This document shows, in pieces, positions 37,189 to 47,251 of a stretch of 64,000 nt of DNA; the stretch's first letter is position 1, and each line of letters opens with the position of its first letter. This stretch comes from Sphingobacterium siyangense (GTDB taxonomy: Bacteria > Bacteroidota > Bacteroidia > Sphingobacteriales > Sphingobacteriaceae). A program made the position numbers and the translations under genes. The stretch spans positions 1 to 64,000 of the forward strand of contig NZ_VLKR01000014.1 in assembly GCF_007830445.1 (NCBI RefSeq), given 5' to 3'. The notes under the pieces were generated by a model. That model ran no database searches and was not told the DNA's origin. It saw only the letters and a program-made list of their open reading frames with translations.

Positions 37189-38446
37189 TTACGACATAGC
37201 ATACTTAAAGAAATACGTCAACGGCGAACTATCTCCTACGGAGATGTATGCGCTTGAACGGGAGGCGCAACGTGACCCCATGTTGGCGGATATTCTTATA
37301 GGTATTGAAATGGATCAGAATAAAACCGTAATTACAACAATCAACAACCAAATTGCGCAACGTATTGAAAAAGACAATTCCGCTAAAATAAAGGTCTTTG
37401 ATTGGAAGAGACTTAGCATCGCTGCAGCAGCAGTGATCGTGTTGGGGGTTGGTCTTCTTCTTTACCGTCAACAGGACAAAAATTCATCCGAAGCGAGGCG
37501 TACCGCTGAAGTAAGTGTTACACAGGAAAAACCCAAAACAAAGGTTACAGCAGCAGATTCTATCATTCCTTCAGATGATATTGCATCAAAAATAGGATCT
37601 CAAGATCATTCGCCACAATTAGCAGATAATAACAGACCGCGGCTTCATGAACAGCACCCACTGGAAGAGGTGACCGTTTTATCCCAGGAACCCTCCCTAC
37701 GTGTAAAATCACTGGAAGAAATGAAGGAAGGTCTCAATAATGATCGCCCTGTATTTGGATTAAGACCTACAGACAGTACAATTGTTATCGGTTATGCGCC
37801 AATGGCAAAGAAAAAAGATGCTTCCCAAACGATTATGATTCGAGGAACCTCAAGTTTAAACAATGCACTTGCAGGCAGGGCTCCAGGTATTTCGATCCCA
37901 CAACAACAAGGTACACCGCTACAACTTACGATTCGGGACAAAGAGACGGGCTTACCTATTTCGGGAGTGACAATCATTCAACCCAATAGCAAGTTTGCTA
38001 CGAATACCGACGCACAGGGACAAGCGACCATCCAACCCAGTACAATGGATTCACTCGTCGACATCATGGCGCTGGGCTACAACTCGGTTGCATTGAATAT
38101 GCGTCGCAGCAAAAATACAACGATCAAACTGCAACCTTCCGGCGCCACACTTGATGAAGTCGTCGTCACAACGATGTCTTCACGCAAATCAAAAAGTGCC
38201 GAACCGATCTGGGGCTGGAGATCGTTCAACAATTACATCAAGAAAAAAACAGCTAAAAGCCGTTATGAGGGCACTGTCCGTTTAAGCTTCTATATCGATA
38301 AAGATGGATTCCCAACAAATATCAGCGTTCTCCAAAGTGCAAATGATTACCTCGATGCCAAAGCCAAAGAAATCCTACTTTCGGGACCAAAATGGAGAGG
38401 CGAAGACTACCGCTATGTCACGTTAAGCTTCGAATTCACCTTGTAA
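37175..38446 (+). CDS. Anti-sigma-like membrane protein with CarboxypepD_reg-like and TonB C-terminal domains
   Basis: 423 residues. The cytoplasmic N-terminus (1-83: NGELSPTEMYALEREAQRDP) is anti-sigma-like, then a membrane segment (about 85-102), a periplasmic linker, a CarboxypepD_reg-like domain (about 247-320) with TLDEVVVT, and a TonB C-terminal domain (about 345-423, FYIDKDGFPTNISVLQSAN). It also has a receptor-plug-like stretch (SLNNALAGRAPGISIPQQQG). It overlaps the sigma factor gene by 14 nt. Confidence 0.82.
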   Translation: MSNSNYDIAYLKKYVNGELSPTEMYALEREAQRDPMLADILIGIEMDQNKTVITTINNQIAQRIEKDNSAKIKVFDWKRLSIAAAAVIVLGVGLLLYRQQDKNSSEARRTAEVSVTQEKPKTKVTAADSIIPSDDIASKIGSQDHSPQLADNNRPRLHEQHPLEEVTVLSQEPSLRVKSLEEMKEGLNNDRPVFGLRPTDSTIVIGYAPMAKKKDASQTIMIRGTSSLNNALAGRAPGISIPQQQGTPLQLTIRDKETGLPISGVTIIQPNSKFATNTDAQGQATIQPSTMDSLVDIMALGYNSVALNMRRSKNTTIKLQPSGATLDEVVVTTMSSRKSKSAEPIWGWRSFNNYIKKKTAKSRYEGTVRLSFYIDKDGFPTNISVLQSANDYLDAKAKEILLSGPKWRGEDYRYVTLSFEFTL

Positions 38447-38626
38447 ATACGCTATCTTTACGCATCTCATCAGACTACAACACAAGTTTATCTCGCTATC
38501 TGGACAAATAAGCAGTCGAAATTTATCGATCCATTTATCTTTTCAATCAATTTTATTTATAAGGGTTTGGATGTAAAATTATTTCATACTTTAGTGTTAT
38601 AATTCTTAACCATACAGTCATTTTTT

Positions 38627-40597
38627 ATGAAAAGTTTTTTCACTGGCCTCCTCTTGCTTAGTGGTATATCCCTACAAGCACAAGATTTTTCGTTCGGTAA
38701 AATAAAAAAGGAAGATTTTGCCATTACTGTTGACAAAATAGATACAGCAGCAAATGCCTTTGTCTTACGTGAATATGGATCAGCCGAAGTAAGTTACAAC
38801 AAGAATAAAGGTTTAGTCGTTGAATTTTTCAAACATGTTCGTATTAAAATTTTAAATAAAGAAGCCTATAGTTACGCCAATTTCAGCATCCCTTTATATA
38901 AAAGTGGGAACGAACGCGAAGTCCTTATGGACATCAAGGGAGCATCCTATCACCTCGTCGGTGATAAGGTCGTGGAAACAGAGATGACCAAAGCGAATAT
39001 TTTTAACGAAAACGCCTCAGAAAACTATGCGGTAACGAAAGCGGCTATACCACAAGTTCAGGAAGGTACAATTATCGAATACCGCTACCGTACAGAATCT
39101 CCATTTATCTTTAACCTAAATGCTTGGGAATTTCAGGAAGATCTCCCGAAACTTTATAGCCAATACGTCACGCGTATTCCCGAGATCTGCCATTATAAAG
39201 CCAATTTAAAAGGTGGACTTGCTGTCAGCGACAGGAAGGTAGAAAATTACAACACGGGGCTGAATTCTGAAGTTGGCGAAGTCCTAGGTAGTAAAACTAC
39301 CTACATGATGGAAAATATCCCGGCTTTCCACACCGAAGATTACATGACCTCTTCTAAAAATTTTAGGTCAATCATTTTCTTCGAACTCGGTCGGTATAGC
39401 ATTCCAATGGGACCGACAAAAGACTTCTCGCTCACGTGGGAAAATGTCAGGGATAAACTCGTACAGGACGAAAGTTTTGGTGGACAAGTAAAGCGAAAAA
39501 CGGCACTGAAGGAATTCATAGAACCCGTCTTGCAGGATTCAAAAGATGATCTGGAAAAAGCGGTACGGCTGTATACCTATTTTCAGAAACAAATAAAATG
39601 GAATAACCGCCATTCAATCTACGCAAAAAATATCAAAGAAGCCATCGAAAAAAGAACAGGCAATAGCGCCGATATTAACCTTGGACTGGTCAATGCCCTA
39701 CGTTATGCGAAGCTAGATGCCATCCCTGTTATTTTATCGACACGTGAGAATGGCTATGCAGGACTCTATGCACCAGCGATATCAGAGTTCAATCACGTTA
39801 TTGCCCGGGTAAAAATAGGTGAAAACTACTACCTGCTGGATGCAACCTCTCCCTATGAGATGTTTGGAAATATCCCGATGAAATGTGTCAATTTTCAGGG
39901 AAGATCAATTCCCCTCGAAGGCGAATCTGACTGGGTAAAACTCGAGGCAAATCTTTCATCTAGTTATAGTAATTTCTTCTATGGTGAACTGTCGGAAGAT
40001 GGTGCATTAAAAGGAAAATGGATTACCTCACGTAACGGTTATGGCGCTTCCAAAATGCGTGAGCGCCTTCAAGGAAGTAATTCTGAAGAAGAATTCTATG
40101 AAAAAATAGATGAAGAAAACAATCGCATCAAAATCAACAGTTTTAAAGTATCGAATCGGGAATCTCTTGACAAACCACTAACGGAGGAGTTTGAAATTGA
40201 GATTAAGAATTTTGCAACCCTACAAAATGACCAACTTCTATTCAATCCTTATATTGACACCAAAATGTCCAAGAACCCCTTCAACCTAACGGAGCGGAAT
40301 TACCCAATCGACTTTGGTTCTTTAGTCCAAGAAGAGTGCTACATTGAAATCAAACTACCAAAAGGCTATACATATCCAACGGAAGGAAAATTAAAAAATA
40401 TCAGTATGGCTCTTCCTGAACGTGCGGCCCGGTATATTTTCAAAATCAATAATACAACACCGGACGTTCTGATAATAGAATCTGCAACACAATTAAACAA
40501 ACCCCTGTTTATGCCGGAAGAGTATTTTGATTTAAAAGAGTTTTTCAGCCGAATCATCCAGGCAGAAAAATTAGATGTTGTACTCAAAAAAATATAA
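38627..40597 (+). CDS. DUF3857 and transglutaminase-like protein, catalytic Cys not evident
   Basis: 656 residues: signal peptide 1-18, a DUF3857 domain (about 45-205), a transglutaminase-like domain (about 280-415) and a DUF3858-like C-terminal region. The transglutaminase core keeps FNHVIARVKIGENYYLLDAT (His and Asp), but at the expected nucleophile position it reads GNSADINLGL, with no cysteine. It is probably non-catalytic and may act in binding or in surface protein assembly. It is monocistronic and its start is clear. Confidence 0.82.
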   Translation: MKSFFTGLLLLSGISLQAQDFSFGKIKKEDFAITVDKIDTAANAFVLREYGSAEVSYNKNKGLVVEFFKHVRIKILNKEAYSYANFSIPLYKSGNEREVLMDIKGASYHLVGDKVVETEMTKANIFNENASENYAVTKAAIPQVQEGTIIEYRYRTESPFIFNLNAWEFQEDLPKLYSQYVTRIPEICHYKANLKGGLAVSDRKVENYNTGLNSEVGEVLGSKTTYMMENIPAFHTEDYMTSSKNFRSIIFFELGRYSIPMGPTKDFSLTWENVRDKLVQDESFGGQVKRKTALKEFIEPVLQDSKDDLEKAVRLYTYFQKQIKWNNRHSIYAKNIKEAIEKRTGNSADINLGLVNALRYAKLDAIPVILSTRENGYAGLYAPAISEFNHVIARVKIGENYYLLDATSPYEMFGNIPMKCVNFQGRSIPLEGESDWVKLEANLSSSYSNFFYGELSEDGALKGKWITSRNGYGASKMRERLQGSNSEEEFYEKIDEENNRIKINSFKVSNRESLDKPLTEEFEIEIKNFATLQNDQLLFNPYIDTKMSKNPFNLTERNYPIDFGSLVQEECYIEIKLPKGYTYPTEGKLKNISMALPERAARYIFKINNTTPDVLIIESATQLNKPLFMPEEYFDLKEFFSRIIQAEKLDVVLKKI

Positions 40598-40628
40598 CAA
40601 TATCGCTTAACACAAACTTCATTTTATA

Positions 40629-40662
40629 TTGACGATTAGCTTAAATAAGGGTGATAACTTTG
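40629..40662 (+). promoter_or_regulatory. Putative promoter of the 31-residue ORF
   Basis: TAACTTTG (40655-40662) exactly matches TAnnTTTG. TTG at 40629-40631 is 23 nt upstream, slightly wider than the usual 19-21. Confidence 0.5.
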
Positions 40663-40682
40663 AATATCAAAAAAATAGTAAA

Positions 40683-40778
40683 ATGATTAAAGATTCAGAT
40701 TTATTCGAACTAGAGAATACCTTCCTTGGTGAAGGTTTCGAATTAGATGGTGATGATATTATCACCGATGAAGACTAG
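40683..40778 (+). CDS. 31-residue acidic small ORF
   Basis: The predicted peptide starts MIKDSDLFELENTFLGEGF and ends in an acidic tail DDIITDED. Twelve of the 31 residues are Asp or Glu. There is no membrane segment and no cysteine. It has its own -7 box 20 nt upstream and a hairpin terminator 45 nt downstream, forming a free-standing unit between two unrelated genes. The acidic, leader-like sequence could belong to a small regulator or a modified-peptide precursor, but no modification enzyme is nearby. The function is unknown. Confidence 0.55.
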   Translation: MIKDSDLFELENTFLGEGFELDGDDIITDED

Positions 40779-40822
40779 GTCTTCACTTTTTTAGCAAGTA
40801 TTATTCCCCTTATATAATCTCA

Positions 40823-40852
40823 AAGCCCAGACATTCTTTGCTGGGCTTTTTC
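40823..40852 (+). terminator. Terminator of the small ORF
   Basis: AAAGCCCAG (40823-40831) pairs with CTGGGCTTT (40842-40850), loop of 10 nt, then T residues. Confidence 0.75.
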
Positions 40853-40990
40853 TTTGCTCCGTTCTTCACCAATTTGGCCAAAACTTATTATTTCCCTATC
40901 TTTATGTTATCCTGACAATCCGATATTGAGTTAACCCAGCTCCTATTTTACGGGAACACAAGCAACAGGTTTAAAACAAATAAAACACAC

Positions 40991-41542
40991 ATGAGAAAGA
41001 TAATATTGGATCTGGCCATGACCCTAGATGGCTTTATTGAGGGTTCACAGGGAGAGGTTGACTGGTGCATTATGGATGATGACATGGATTTCGATGGCTT
41101 TTTGGCTTCGATCGATACCATCTTTTATGGCCGCGTGAGCTATGATGCCTGGGGTAATTTCCAGCCGCACGCTACGGCCGATGAAACAGAAATAAATCTT
41201 TGGAAAAATGTCCATGCGAAGAAAAAATATGTTTTTTCTAGTCAGGCAAGGCAAGATGAAAACGCTACTTTCATCCAGACTGACATCGCAAAACAAGTTC
41301 AGGAAATAAAAGCACAGCCCGGAAAGGATATTTGGCTATATGGTGGAGCGCGTCTAATTAAAACATTCATTCAAGCTAACCTTGTTGACGTCTATCGCAT
41401 TTCCGTTCACCCTATTGCCCTGGGAAGTGGCAAGCCTTTATTCGAAAACTTACCTGAACGACTATCCCTAAAACTTGTTCAAAGCGTCACATTCAAATCG
41501 GGAGTTGTTCAGTTAATCTATACCCCCCAACATGAATCTTAA
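40991..41542 (+). CDS. RibD C-terminal/dihydrofolate reductase-like protein
   Basis: 183 residues, with the RibD_C/DHFR-like fold: RKIILDLAMTLDGFIEGSQG at the start, DTIFYGRVSYDAWGNF, a dinucleotide loop KDIWLYGGARLIKTFI and RISVHPIALGSGKPLFE at the end. It resembles stand-alone YwjB/YyaP-type proteins of unknown substrate rather than true folate or riboflavin enzymes. Its end overlaps the MepB-type gene by 11 nt, so the two are cotranscribed. Confidence 0.85.
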   Translation: MRKIILDLAMTLDGFIEGSQGEVDWCIMDDDMDFDGFLASIDTIFYGRVSYDAWGNFQPHATADETEINLWKNVHAKKKYVFSSQARQDENATFIQTDIAKQVQEIKAQPGKDIWLYGGARLIKTFIQANLVDVYRISVHPIALGSGKPLFENLPERLSLKLVQSVTFKSGVVQLIYTPQHES

Positions 41543-42065
41543 CGATCAGGCAACCCCACAGATCGCCGATCATATGATCAGGAAAGTGATAGATCAACTC
41601 GAAAGCATACTTATGCTCCATTGCTCTAACCTATCACAAGATCAAACAGGTAGGGCCTATTATGGTGTTAATTTTCAACTGGGCAACAAACACTTCAAAT
41701 TTAGAAAGGCCAAGATAACACAAAAAAAAGTAGGATTATTCGTTGCACTCTGGAAACGCAACACCGATGGCCAGACCATACCTTTTACTGCAGATGATCA
41801 TTTCGATTATTATCTTATTTCGGTTGAACAGGAACAGCATTGCGGCCTATTTGTCTTTCCAAAACAGGCGTTAGTTGAACATACAATCCTCACAGCGGGT
41901 TCTCAAATGGGCAAACGCGGATTCCGTATTTATCCAGATTGTAGCATCCCAACAAACAAACAGGCTACCAAAAGTAAACAATGGCAGCACAGATACTTTG
42001 TGGATTTCTGTGGTCCCCACCAAGAAGCCAAAAACAAATTGACCCATATACTGCAAAGCAGCTAG
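41532..42065 (+). CDS. MepB family protein
   Basis: 177 residues. YYGVNFQLGNKHFKFRKAKI followed by KKVGLFVALWKRN, and further on MGKRGFRIYP, match the MepB family, named from a gene next to the S. aureus mepA efflux pump. The function is unknown; no MATE pump is in this window. It overlaps the upstream RibD_C gene and its last 4 bp overlap the end of the convergent regulator gene. Confidence 0.82.
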   Translation: MNLNDQATPQIADHMIRKVIDQLESILMLHCSNLSQDQTGRAYYGVNFQLGNKHFKFRKAKITQKKVGLFVALWKRNTDGQTIPFTADDHFDYYLISVEQEQHCGLFVFPKQALVEHTILTAGSQMGKRGFRIYPDCSIPTNKQATKSKQWQHRYFVDFCGPHQEAKNKLTHILQSS

Positions 42066-43546
42066 TCGATATTTTCGACCAAATCGGCATAAGCTGCACG
42101 CAACAAAGAAATTGCCGCCACCATACTTTGTTCGTCAAGATGAGCAAACCCCAACCGCAATGCAGTGACCGTATTATTTTGATAAAGGCAATTACTCGGC
42201 AACAACAGTCCCTGCGACCGCACTTTCTCCTGCAAGGCTGTCAGCGAAACAACTGTATTAAACTGTATCCAAAAAGCCAGTCCCGAAGCCGGGACGTCAA
42301 ATCTGATTTTATCTTCAAAATGCCGTAACAGCAATTGTGCAAACAATTCTTTTCGCTCTGCAATTGTTTTCTGAAATTTACGCTGATACCGAAAGATATC
42401 ACCCTGGTGGATAATCTCACCCAATGTCTTCTCGATCATAAAATTCGGCTTTCCGAAGATGTTCAAATACTTTTTTCCTTCTTCCAACAAATCCTGAGGT
42501 GCGATCAAAAAATTCATTTGGAAACCAGGGTCAAAGAAACTTCCGAAAGCACCTGTATAAATCACGCGGTTACCGCCATTTTTCCGGAAAAGTGATTCAC
42601 CTTTCTCCTTAAAAAAGGAAGACTCAAAATCCACATCATCCTCAATAATGATAAAGTTATACTGCTCGGCCAACTGTAACAGTTGAATTTTCCTTCGCTC
42701 GGAAAGGTTAACCGTCGTTGGATACTGACACCTGGTATTAAGGTAGACACACCTGATTTCTCCGGGTCTAAATTGATCTCCGATCTTATCTACAATCATC
42801 CCCTCCGCATCTACGGGAATGGTTTTCAGCTTGGCCCCAGCTTGACTAAAGATCATGTTAGGTAAAAAATAACTTAAATTTTCTACCAATACAATATCGT
42901 CGGGCCGGATCAATAATCGGGATAAAATTGAAAAAATCTGTTCCCGGCTGGCAATCGGCAACAAGAAATTCCGGGAAAGATGAAACCCTCTTGTTAAATT
43001 CAGATAATAGCTTAACTGGTCCCTAAAAAACAAATTTCCTTCAGTCGTCGTCGGAAAATCATCACTTTTCTTTTTCCGTTTCACCATGGATGCATAAAAA
43101 CGCACCAGTTCCTCCGCTCCAATGACATTATAATCAGGTGTTCCATCCGTAAAATAGTACCTTTCGGGAACCTCTGAAATAGGCATATCCAATATGAGTT
43201 CCTTTCTAAAAAAGTAAGGTGCAAAATCAGGTGGCTGTCTAAATGCTTCAATCGCCGACCCGGAAGTATCGATAAGCTCAGGATTTTTCACAAAAGTCCC
43301 GCGATTAGCCAAAATTTTTACCCAGCCCTGTTCCTGCAATTCCGCTAAAGCGGCTACAATGGTTTTTCGGTGCACGTTCAGTTCTTCAGCAATCTTCCGG
43401 CTTCCGGGCAACAGATCTCCATCTTCCAATAGATTTCGCTTGACAGCATTGATAAATTGATAAACGATCTGTAGATAGATGGCATCTTCCTTACGGCGAT
43501 CTATCTTAATAATCGAATGAAAACCTATACTAACCGGACTACTCAT
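42062..43546 (-). CDS. MocR/GntR-type regulator with a degenerate aminotransferase domain
   Basis: 494 residues. An N-terminal GntR winged helix (about 15-85, LPGSRKIAEELNVHRKTIVA) is joined to an aminotransferase fold-type I domain (about 130-480). In standard MocR proteins the PLP lysine sits in GTFSK, a Tyr follows the Asp in EDDYD, and an Arg lies 7 residues after the Lys. Here these read GAFGS (S336 replaces Lys), EDDVD (V305 replaces Tyr) and PGFQ (Q343 replaces Arg). The effector is therefore unlikely to be PLP bound as a Schiff base. It is divergent from the biotin operon. Confidence 0.85.
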   Translation of the reverse strand: MSSPVSIGFHSIIKIDRRKEDAIYLQIVYQFINAVKRNLLEDGDLLPGSRKIAEELNVHRKTIVAALAELQEQGWVKILANRGTFVKNPELIDTSGSAIEAFRQPPDFAPYFFRKELILDMPISEVPERYYFTDGTPDYNVIGAEELVRFYASMVKRKKKSDDFPTTTEGNLFFRDQLSYYLNLTRGFHLSRNFLLPIASREQIFSILSRLLIRPDDIVLVENLSYFLPNMIFSQAGAKLKTIPVDAEGMIVDKIGDQFRPGEIRCVYLNTRCQYPTTVNLSERRKIQLLQLAEQYNFIIIEDDVDFESSFFKEKGESLFRKNGGNRVIYTGAFGSFFDPGFQMNFLIAPQDLLEEGKKYLNIFGKPNFMIEKTLGEIIHQGDIFRYQRKFQKTIAERKELFAQLLLRHFEDKIRFDVPASGLAFWIQFNTVVSLTALQEKVRSQGLLLPSNCLYQNNTVTALRLGFAHLDEQSMVAAISLLRAAYADLVENID

Positions 43547-43565
43547 TATGTTTATTTCGGACTAC
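43535..43565. repeat. CGGACTAC direct repeats at the regulator start
   Basis: Two copies of CGGACTAC (43535-43542 and 43558-43565) are spaced 23 bp apart, one inside the start of the regulator gene and one in its 5' region. They sit directly beside its -7 box, a position expected for autoregulation. Operators of GntR/MocR regulators are often direct repeats. Confidence 0.45.
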
Positions 43566-43597
43566 CAAAGTTATCATTTAAACTATAATCTTTGCAA
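43566..43597 (-). promoter_or_regulatory. Promoter of the MocR-type regulator
   Basis: On the minus strand TTG (43597-43595), 21 nt, then TAACTTTG (43573-43566) exactly fits the Bacteroidota promoter form. It ends 19 bp before the regulator start. Confidence 0.7.
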
Positions 43598-43654
43598 TCA
43601 TCATGAAAAAATAATCGCATTGAATTACGAAATCCGAATGGTCATTAAGTAAAA

Positions 43655-43662
43655 TAGATTTG
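43655..43662 (+). promoter_or_regulatory. Putative -7 box of the biotin operon
   Basis: TAGATTTG exactly fits TAnnTTTG, 27 bp before bioB. No TTG lies at the usual distance. Confidence 0.5.
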
Positions 43663-43689
43663 ATTTTAGCATAAAAACTTAGCATTAAT

Positions 43690-44769
43690 ATGGAAACAAA
43701 ACCAAAATGGACGCAGGAAGAAGTTGTCGCTTTATACAACAAACCAATAATGGACCTGCTTTATGATGCGGCATCAATACATCGGAAATATCACGACCCC
43801 AACAAAGTACAAGTGTCCACATTGATATCAATAAAAACAGGTGGGTGCCCCGAAGACTGTGCCTATTGTCCCCAGGCTGCACGTTACCATACGAATGTAA
43901 AAGCGGAAGGCTTGATGAGCGTAGAGCAGGTAACAGAGCAGGCACTGGCAGCCAAAGCTGGAGGTAGCTCAAGGATCTGTATGGGGGCCGCCTGGCGCAA
44001 TGTTAAAGATGGCCCTGAGTTTGACCATGTACTTGATATGGTCCGAACACTGAATAGACTTGACATGGAAGTCTGCTGCACGCTAGGAATGCTGACCGAA
44101 AACCAAGCACAACGCCTTTCAGAAGCTGGACTATACGCCTACAACCACAACCTCGATTCCTCTGCCGATTACTATAAGGAAATTATCTCGACCAGAAGCT
44201 ATGATGATCGCCTTCAAACGATCGAAAATGTACGTAAAACAAACATAACCGTATGTAGTGGTGGTATTATTGGGATGGGAGAAAGTATAGACGACCGTGC
44301 CGCGATGTTGATCACACTTGCTTCACTCATCCCACAACCCGAATCGGTACCGATCAATGCGCTCGTTCCTGTAAGCGGTACTCCAATGGAAGTCATGGAA
44401 ACAGTTTCGATATGGGAAATGGTACGCATGGTGGCTACAGCCCGAATTTTATTGCCCACCACACAAGTTCGCCTTTCTGCAGGACGTACCAACATGAGTA
44501 CAGAGGGACAAGCGTTATGTTTTTTCGCGGGAGCCAATTCGATTTTCTCAGGCGACAAACTCCTCACCACGCCCAATCCCGACGTCAACAAAGATATGGA
44601 CATGTTTAAAACATTAGGTTTGGTAGCCCAACAGCCTTTCGAGAAAAGAAATCAACCCGAAACCATCGCAACTGAGATGGCACATTACCATGATCTTGGT
44701 GAAAGACCAAAATGGTCAAGACCCGAACATAAAATCCAGCGCAACATCGCTAAGCAGCAAAACAAATAA
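43690..44769 (+). CDS. bioB: Biotin synthase
   Basis: 359 residues. This radical-SAM enzyme inserts sulfur into dethiobiotin. The 4Fe-4S/SAM motif CPEDCAYC (C53, C57, C60) is complete, and the segment [20 protein letters not shown] is characteristic of BioB. It is the first gene of a six-gene operon and lies 143 bp from the divergent regulator. Confidence 0.96.
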   Translation: METKPKWTQEEVVALYNKPIMDLLYDAASIHRKYHDPNKVQVSTLISIKTGGCPEDCAYCPQAARYHTNVKAEGLMSVEQVTEQALAAKAGGSSRICMGAAWRNVKDGPEFDHVLDMVRTLNRLDMEVCCTLGMLTENQAQRLSEAGLYAYNHNLDSSADYYKEIISTRSYDDRLQTIENVRKTNITVCSGGIIGMGESIDDRAAMLITLASLIPQPESVPINALVPVSGTPMEVMETVSIWEMVRMVATARILLPTTQVRLSAGRTNMSTEGQALCFFAGANSIFSGDKLLTTPNPDVNKDMDMFKTLGLVAQQPFEKRNQPETIATEMAHYHDLGERPKWSRPEHKIQRNIAKQQNK

Positions 44770-44792
44770 CAAAACTAATTCGGCAGACCATC

Positions 44793-46094
44793 ATGGAAAG
44801 AGAAGAAATCAACCAACACGACCTTATCGATGATTTTGATAAAAAGCATCTATGGCATCCGTATACAACCATGACAAATCCCTTACCGGCCTACAAGGTT
44901 AAACGGGCAGATGGTTGTATAATCGAGTTGGAAAATGGACAGCAGCTTATAGATGGTATGTCCTCTTGGTGGTGCGCCATCCATGGCTACAATCACCCCG
45001 TCCTTAACGCTGCGGTCACAGCACAGCTCAGCAGCATGTCACACATGATGTTTGGTGGACTTACGCACGAACCAGCAATTGCTCTCGGTAAAATACTGCT
45101 TGACATCACCCCTACTCCACTCAACAAAATATTTTATGCCGATTCGGGTTCTGTTGCGGTAGAAGTTGCACTTAAAATGGCTATTCAATACTGGGTCTCA
45201 CAAAAAAAGACCAATAAGAAAAACTTTGTCACGATTCGTTCGGGGTACCATGGTGATACCTGGAACGCGATGTCGGTCTGTGATCCCATTACTGGCATGC
45301 ACCGCATCTTTGACAGTTCTTTACCCAAACGCTATTTTGCCCCTGCCCCAAAAATAGGGTTTGAGCAAGAATGGGATGCCAATGACATCCAACCCTTGGC
45401 AGATCTGATCTGCTCACACAAGGACGAATTGGCCGCTCTCATCCTTGAACCTATCGTCCAGGGAGCCGGTGGAATGCGTTTTTACCATCCGGAGTACTTG
45501 CGTCAGGCAGCACACCTCTGCAAAGAAAATCAACTTCTTTTAATCTTTGATGAGATTGCTACCGGGTTTGGGCGCACGGGTAAGCTCTTTGCCTGGGAGC
45601 ATGCCGGAATAGTGCCCGATATCATGTGTATCGGCAAAGCCTTGACCGGTGGCTATATGACGCTATCCGCCGTGATCACTTCAGATCATGTTGCGAATAC
45701 AATCTCCAACGGTACACCAGGTACGTTTATGCACGGGCCAACTTTTATGGCCAACCCTTTGGCTTGCGCTGTAGCCCACGCTTCCATCAAACTACTATTG
45801 GCAACGGACTGGAAAGCGAAAGTAACGTTAATCGAAGAACAATTGAGACGGGAACTTAGTACTGCAACAACACTGCCCCAAGTCGAGGAGCTCAGAATTC
45901 TAGGTGCAATTGCAGTCATCGAGATGAAAAACTCCGTCGATCTATCCAGCATACAACAGCGGTTTATCGAAGAGGGAATTTGGGTAAGGCCATTCGGAAA
46001 ACTGATTTATATCATGCCCCCTTTTATCATAAATGAAGGTGAGCTTCACAAGTTAACACAGGCATTGCTAGCCGTAATCAGCACAGTCCAATGA
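44793..46094 (+). CDS. bioA: Adenosylmethionine-8-amino-7-oxononanoate aminotransferase
   Basis: 433 residues. It converts KAPA to DAPA with SAM as amino donor and PLP as cofactor. Marks are HLWHPYT, the active site [11 protein letters not shown], the PLP Asp in [12 protein letters not shown] and the lysine in CIGKALTGG. It is 23 nt after bioB and overlaps bioF by 4 nt. Confidence 0.96.
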   Translation: MEREEINQHDLIDDFDKKHLWHPYTTMTNPLPAYKVKRADGCIIELENGQQLIDGMSSWWCAIHGYNHPVLNAAVTAQLSSMSHMMFGGLTHEPAIALGKILLDITPTPLNKIFYADSGSVAVEVALKMAIQYWVSQKKTNKKNFVTIRSGYHGDTWNAMSVCDPITGMHRIFDSSLPKRYFAPAPKIGFEQEWDANDIQPLADLICSHKDELAALILEPIVQGAGGMRFYHPEYLRQAAHLCKENQLLLIFDEIATGFGRTGKLFAWEHAGIVPDIMCIGKALTGGYMTLSAVITSDHVANTISNGTPGTFMHGPTFMANPLACAVAHASIKLLLATDWKAKVTLIEEQLRRELSTATTLPQVEELRILGAIAVIEMKNSVDLSSIQQRFIEEGIWVRPFGKLIYIMPPFIINEGELHKLTQALLAVISTVQ

Positions 46095-47251
46095 TTGAAA
46101 ACAGCCTAATCCAGCGCATTGAAGATGAATTATTTACCCTTGAAAAACATGGAAATAAACGAAAACTTCTCCTTATCACACAACAGGATAACACAGCACA
46201 GGAGCATGTTAAAGAGCATTACAACCTCTCGTCGAACGATTATCTTGGACTTGCGACAGATCAGATACTTCGTCAAGAATTCCTAAACTCGGTGACAAAG
46301 GATAATGCTGTATTCAGCGCTTCCTCTTCGCGTCTACTCACAGGAAACCATGCACGCTATACGCAATTGGAAACAATGCTGTGCCGCTTGTTCGGTACGG
46401 AAGGTGCATTGGTCTTTAACAGCGGCTATCATATGAATGTAGGCATACTTCCTGCAGTTTGTGATACACAGACATTAATTCTCGCCGATAAGGGTGTCCA
46501 CGCAAGCCTAATTGACGGCATCCGACTATCCAATGCAACCTGCTACAGGTACCGGCATTCCGATTATACGCACTTAACGCATTTATTGACAAAATATGCC
46601 CATCGCTTCACATGCATCATCATCGTCACAGAAAGTATTTTTAGCATGGATGGTGATTGCACGGACCTCAACTATCTGGTCAGTCTAAAACAACGTTTCC
46701 CCAATACCTTACTTTATGTCGATGAAGCTCACGCCGTAGGGGTACGCGGAATACAGGGACTTGGCTGCGCAGAAGAACAGCAATGTATTGCCGATATTGA
46801 TTTCCTGACAGGCACTTTCGGAAAAGCTTTAGCATCGGTTGGTGGCTACCTGCTATGTAAGGAACCAATCCGAAATTATTTGATCAATAAGGCACGTACA
46901 CTACTTTTTACAACAGCGTTGCCTCCAATCAATCTATTATGGACTGTGTTTATTTTGGAACGCTTAAGTGACTTTACAGACCGGCGCCAACAGCTGCACA
47001 AAAATAGCCTATTGCTCAAACAGCACATAATTGCCAAAGGCTTTAATTGTCCGTCAGAGAGTCATATTCTACCGGTCATTATCGGTAATAACAAGGAAAC
47101 GGTACTGAAAGCAGAAGACCTGCAGCGAAAGGGATTTTACGTGCTTCCCATACGCCCGCCCACAGTACCAGAAGGAACGTCAAGAATCCGAATTTCATTG
47201 ACAGCAACAATGACATCGTCCATGATCAAACAACTCGCAGCAAGCTTATGA
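46091..47251 (+). CDS. bioF: 8-amino-7-oxononanoate synthase
   Basis: 386 residues. It condenses pimeloyl-ACP and alanine to KAPA, using PLP. The alpha-oxoamine synthase marks are [19 protein letters not shown] and the PLP lysine in [14 protein letters not shown]. It overlaps bioA and bioG by 4 nt each. Confidence 0.95.
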   Translation: MIENSLIQRIEDELFTLEKHGNKRKLLLITQQDNTAQEHVKEHYNLSSNDYLGLATDQILRQEFLNSVTKDNAVFSASSSRLLTGNHARYTQLETMLCRLFGTEGALVFNSGYHMNVGILPAVCDTQTLILADKGVHASLIDGIRLSNATCYRYRHSDYTHLTHLLTKYAHRFTCIIIVTESIFSMDGDCTDLNYLVSLKQRFPNTLLYVDEAHAVGVRGIQGLGCAEEQQCIADIDFLTGTFGKALASVGGYLLCKEPIRNYLINKARTLLFTTALPPINLLWTVFILERLSDFTDRRQQLHKNSLLLKQHIIAKGFNCPSESHILPVIIGNNKETVLKAEDLQRKGFYVLPIRPPTVPEGTSRIRISLTATMTSSMIKQLAASL

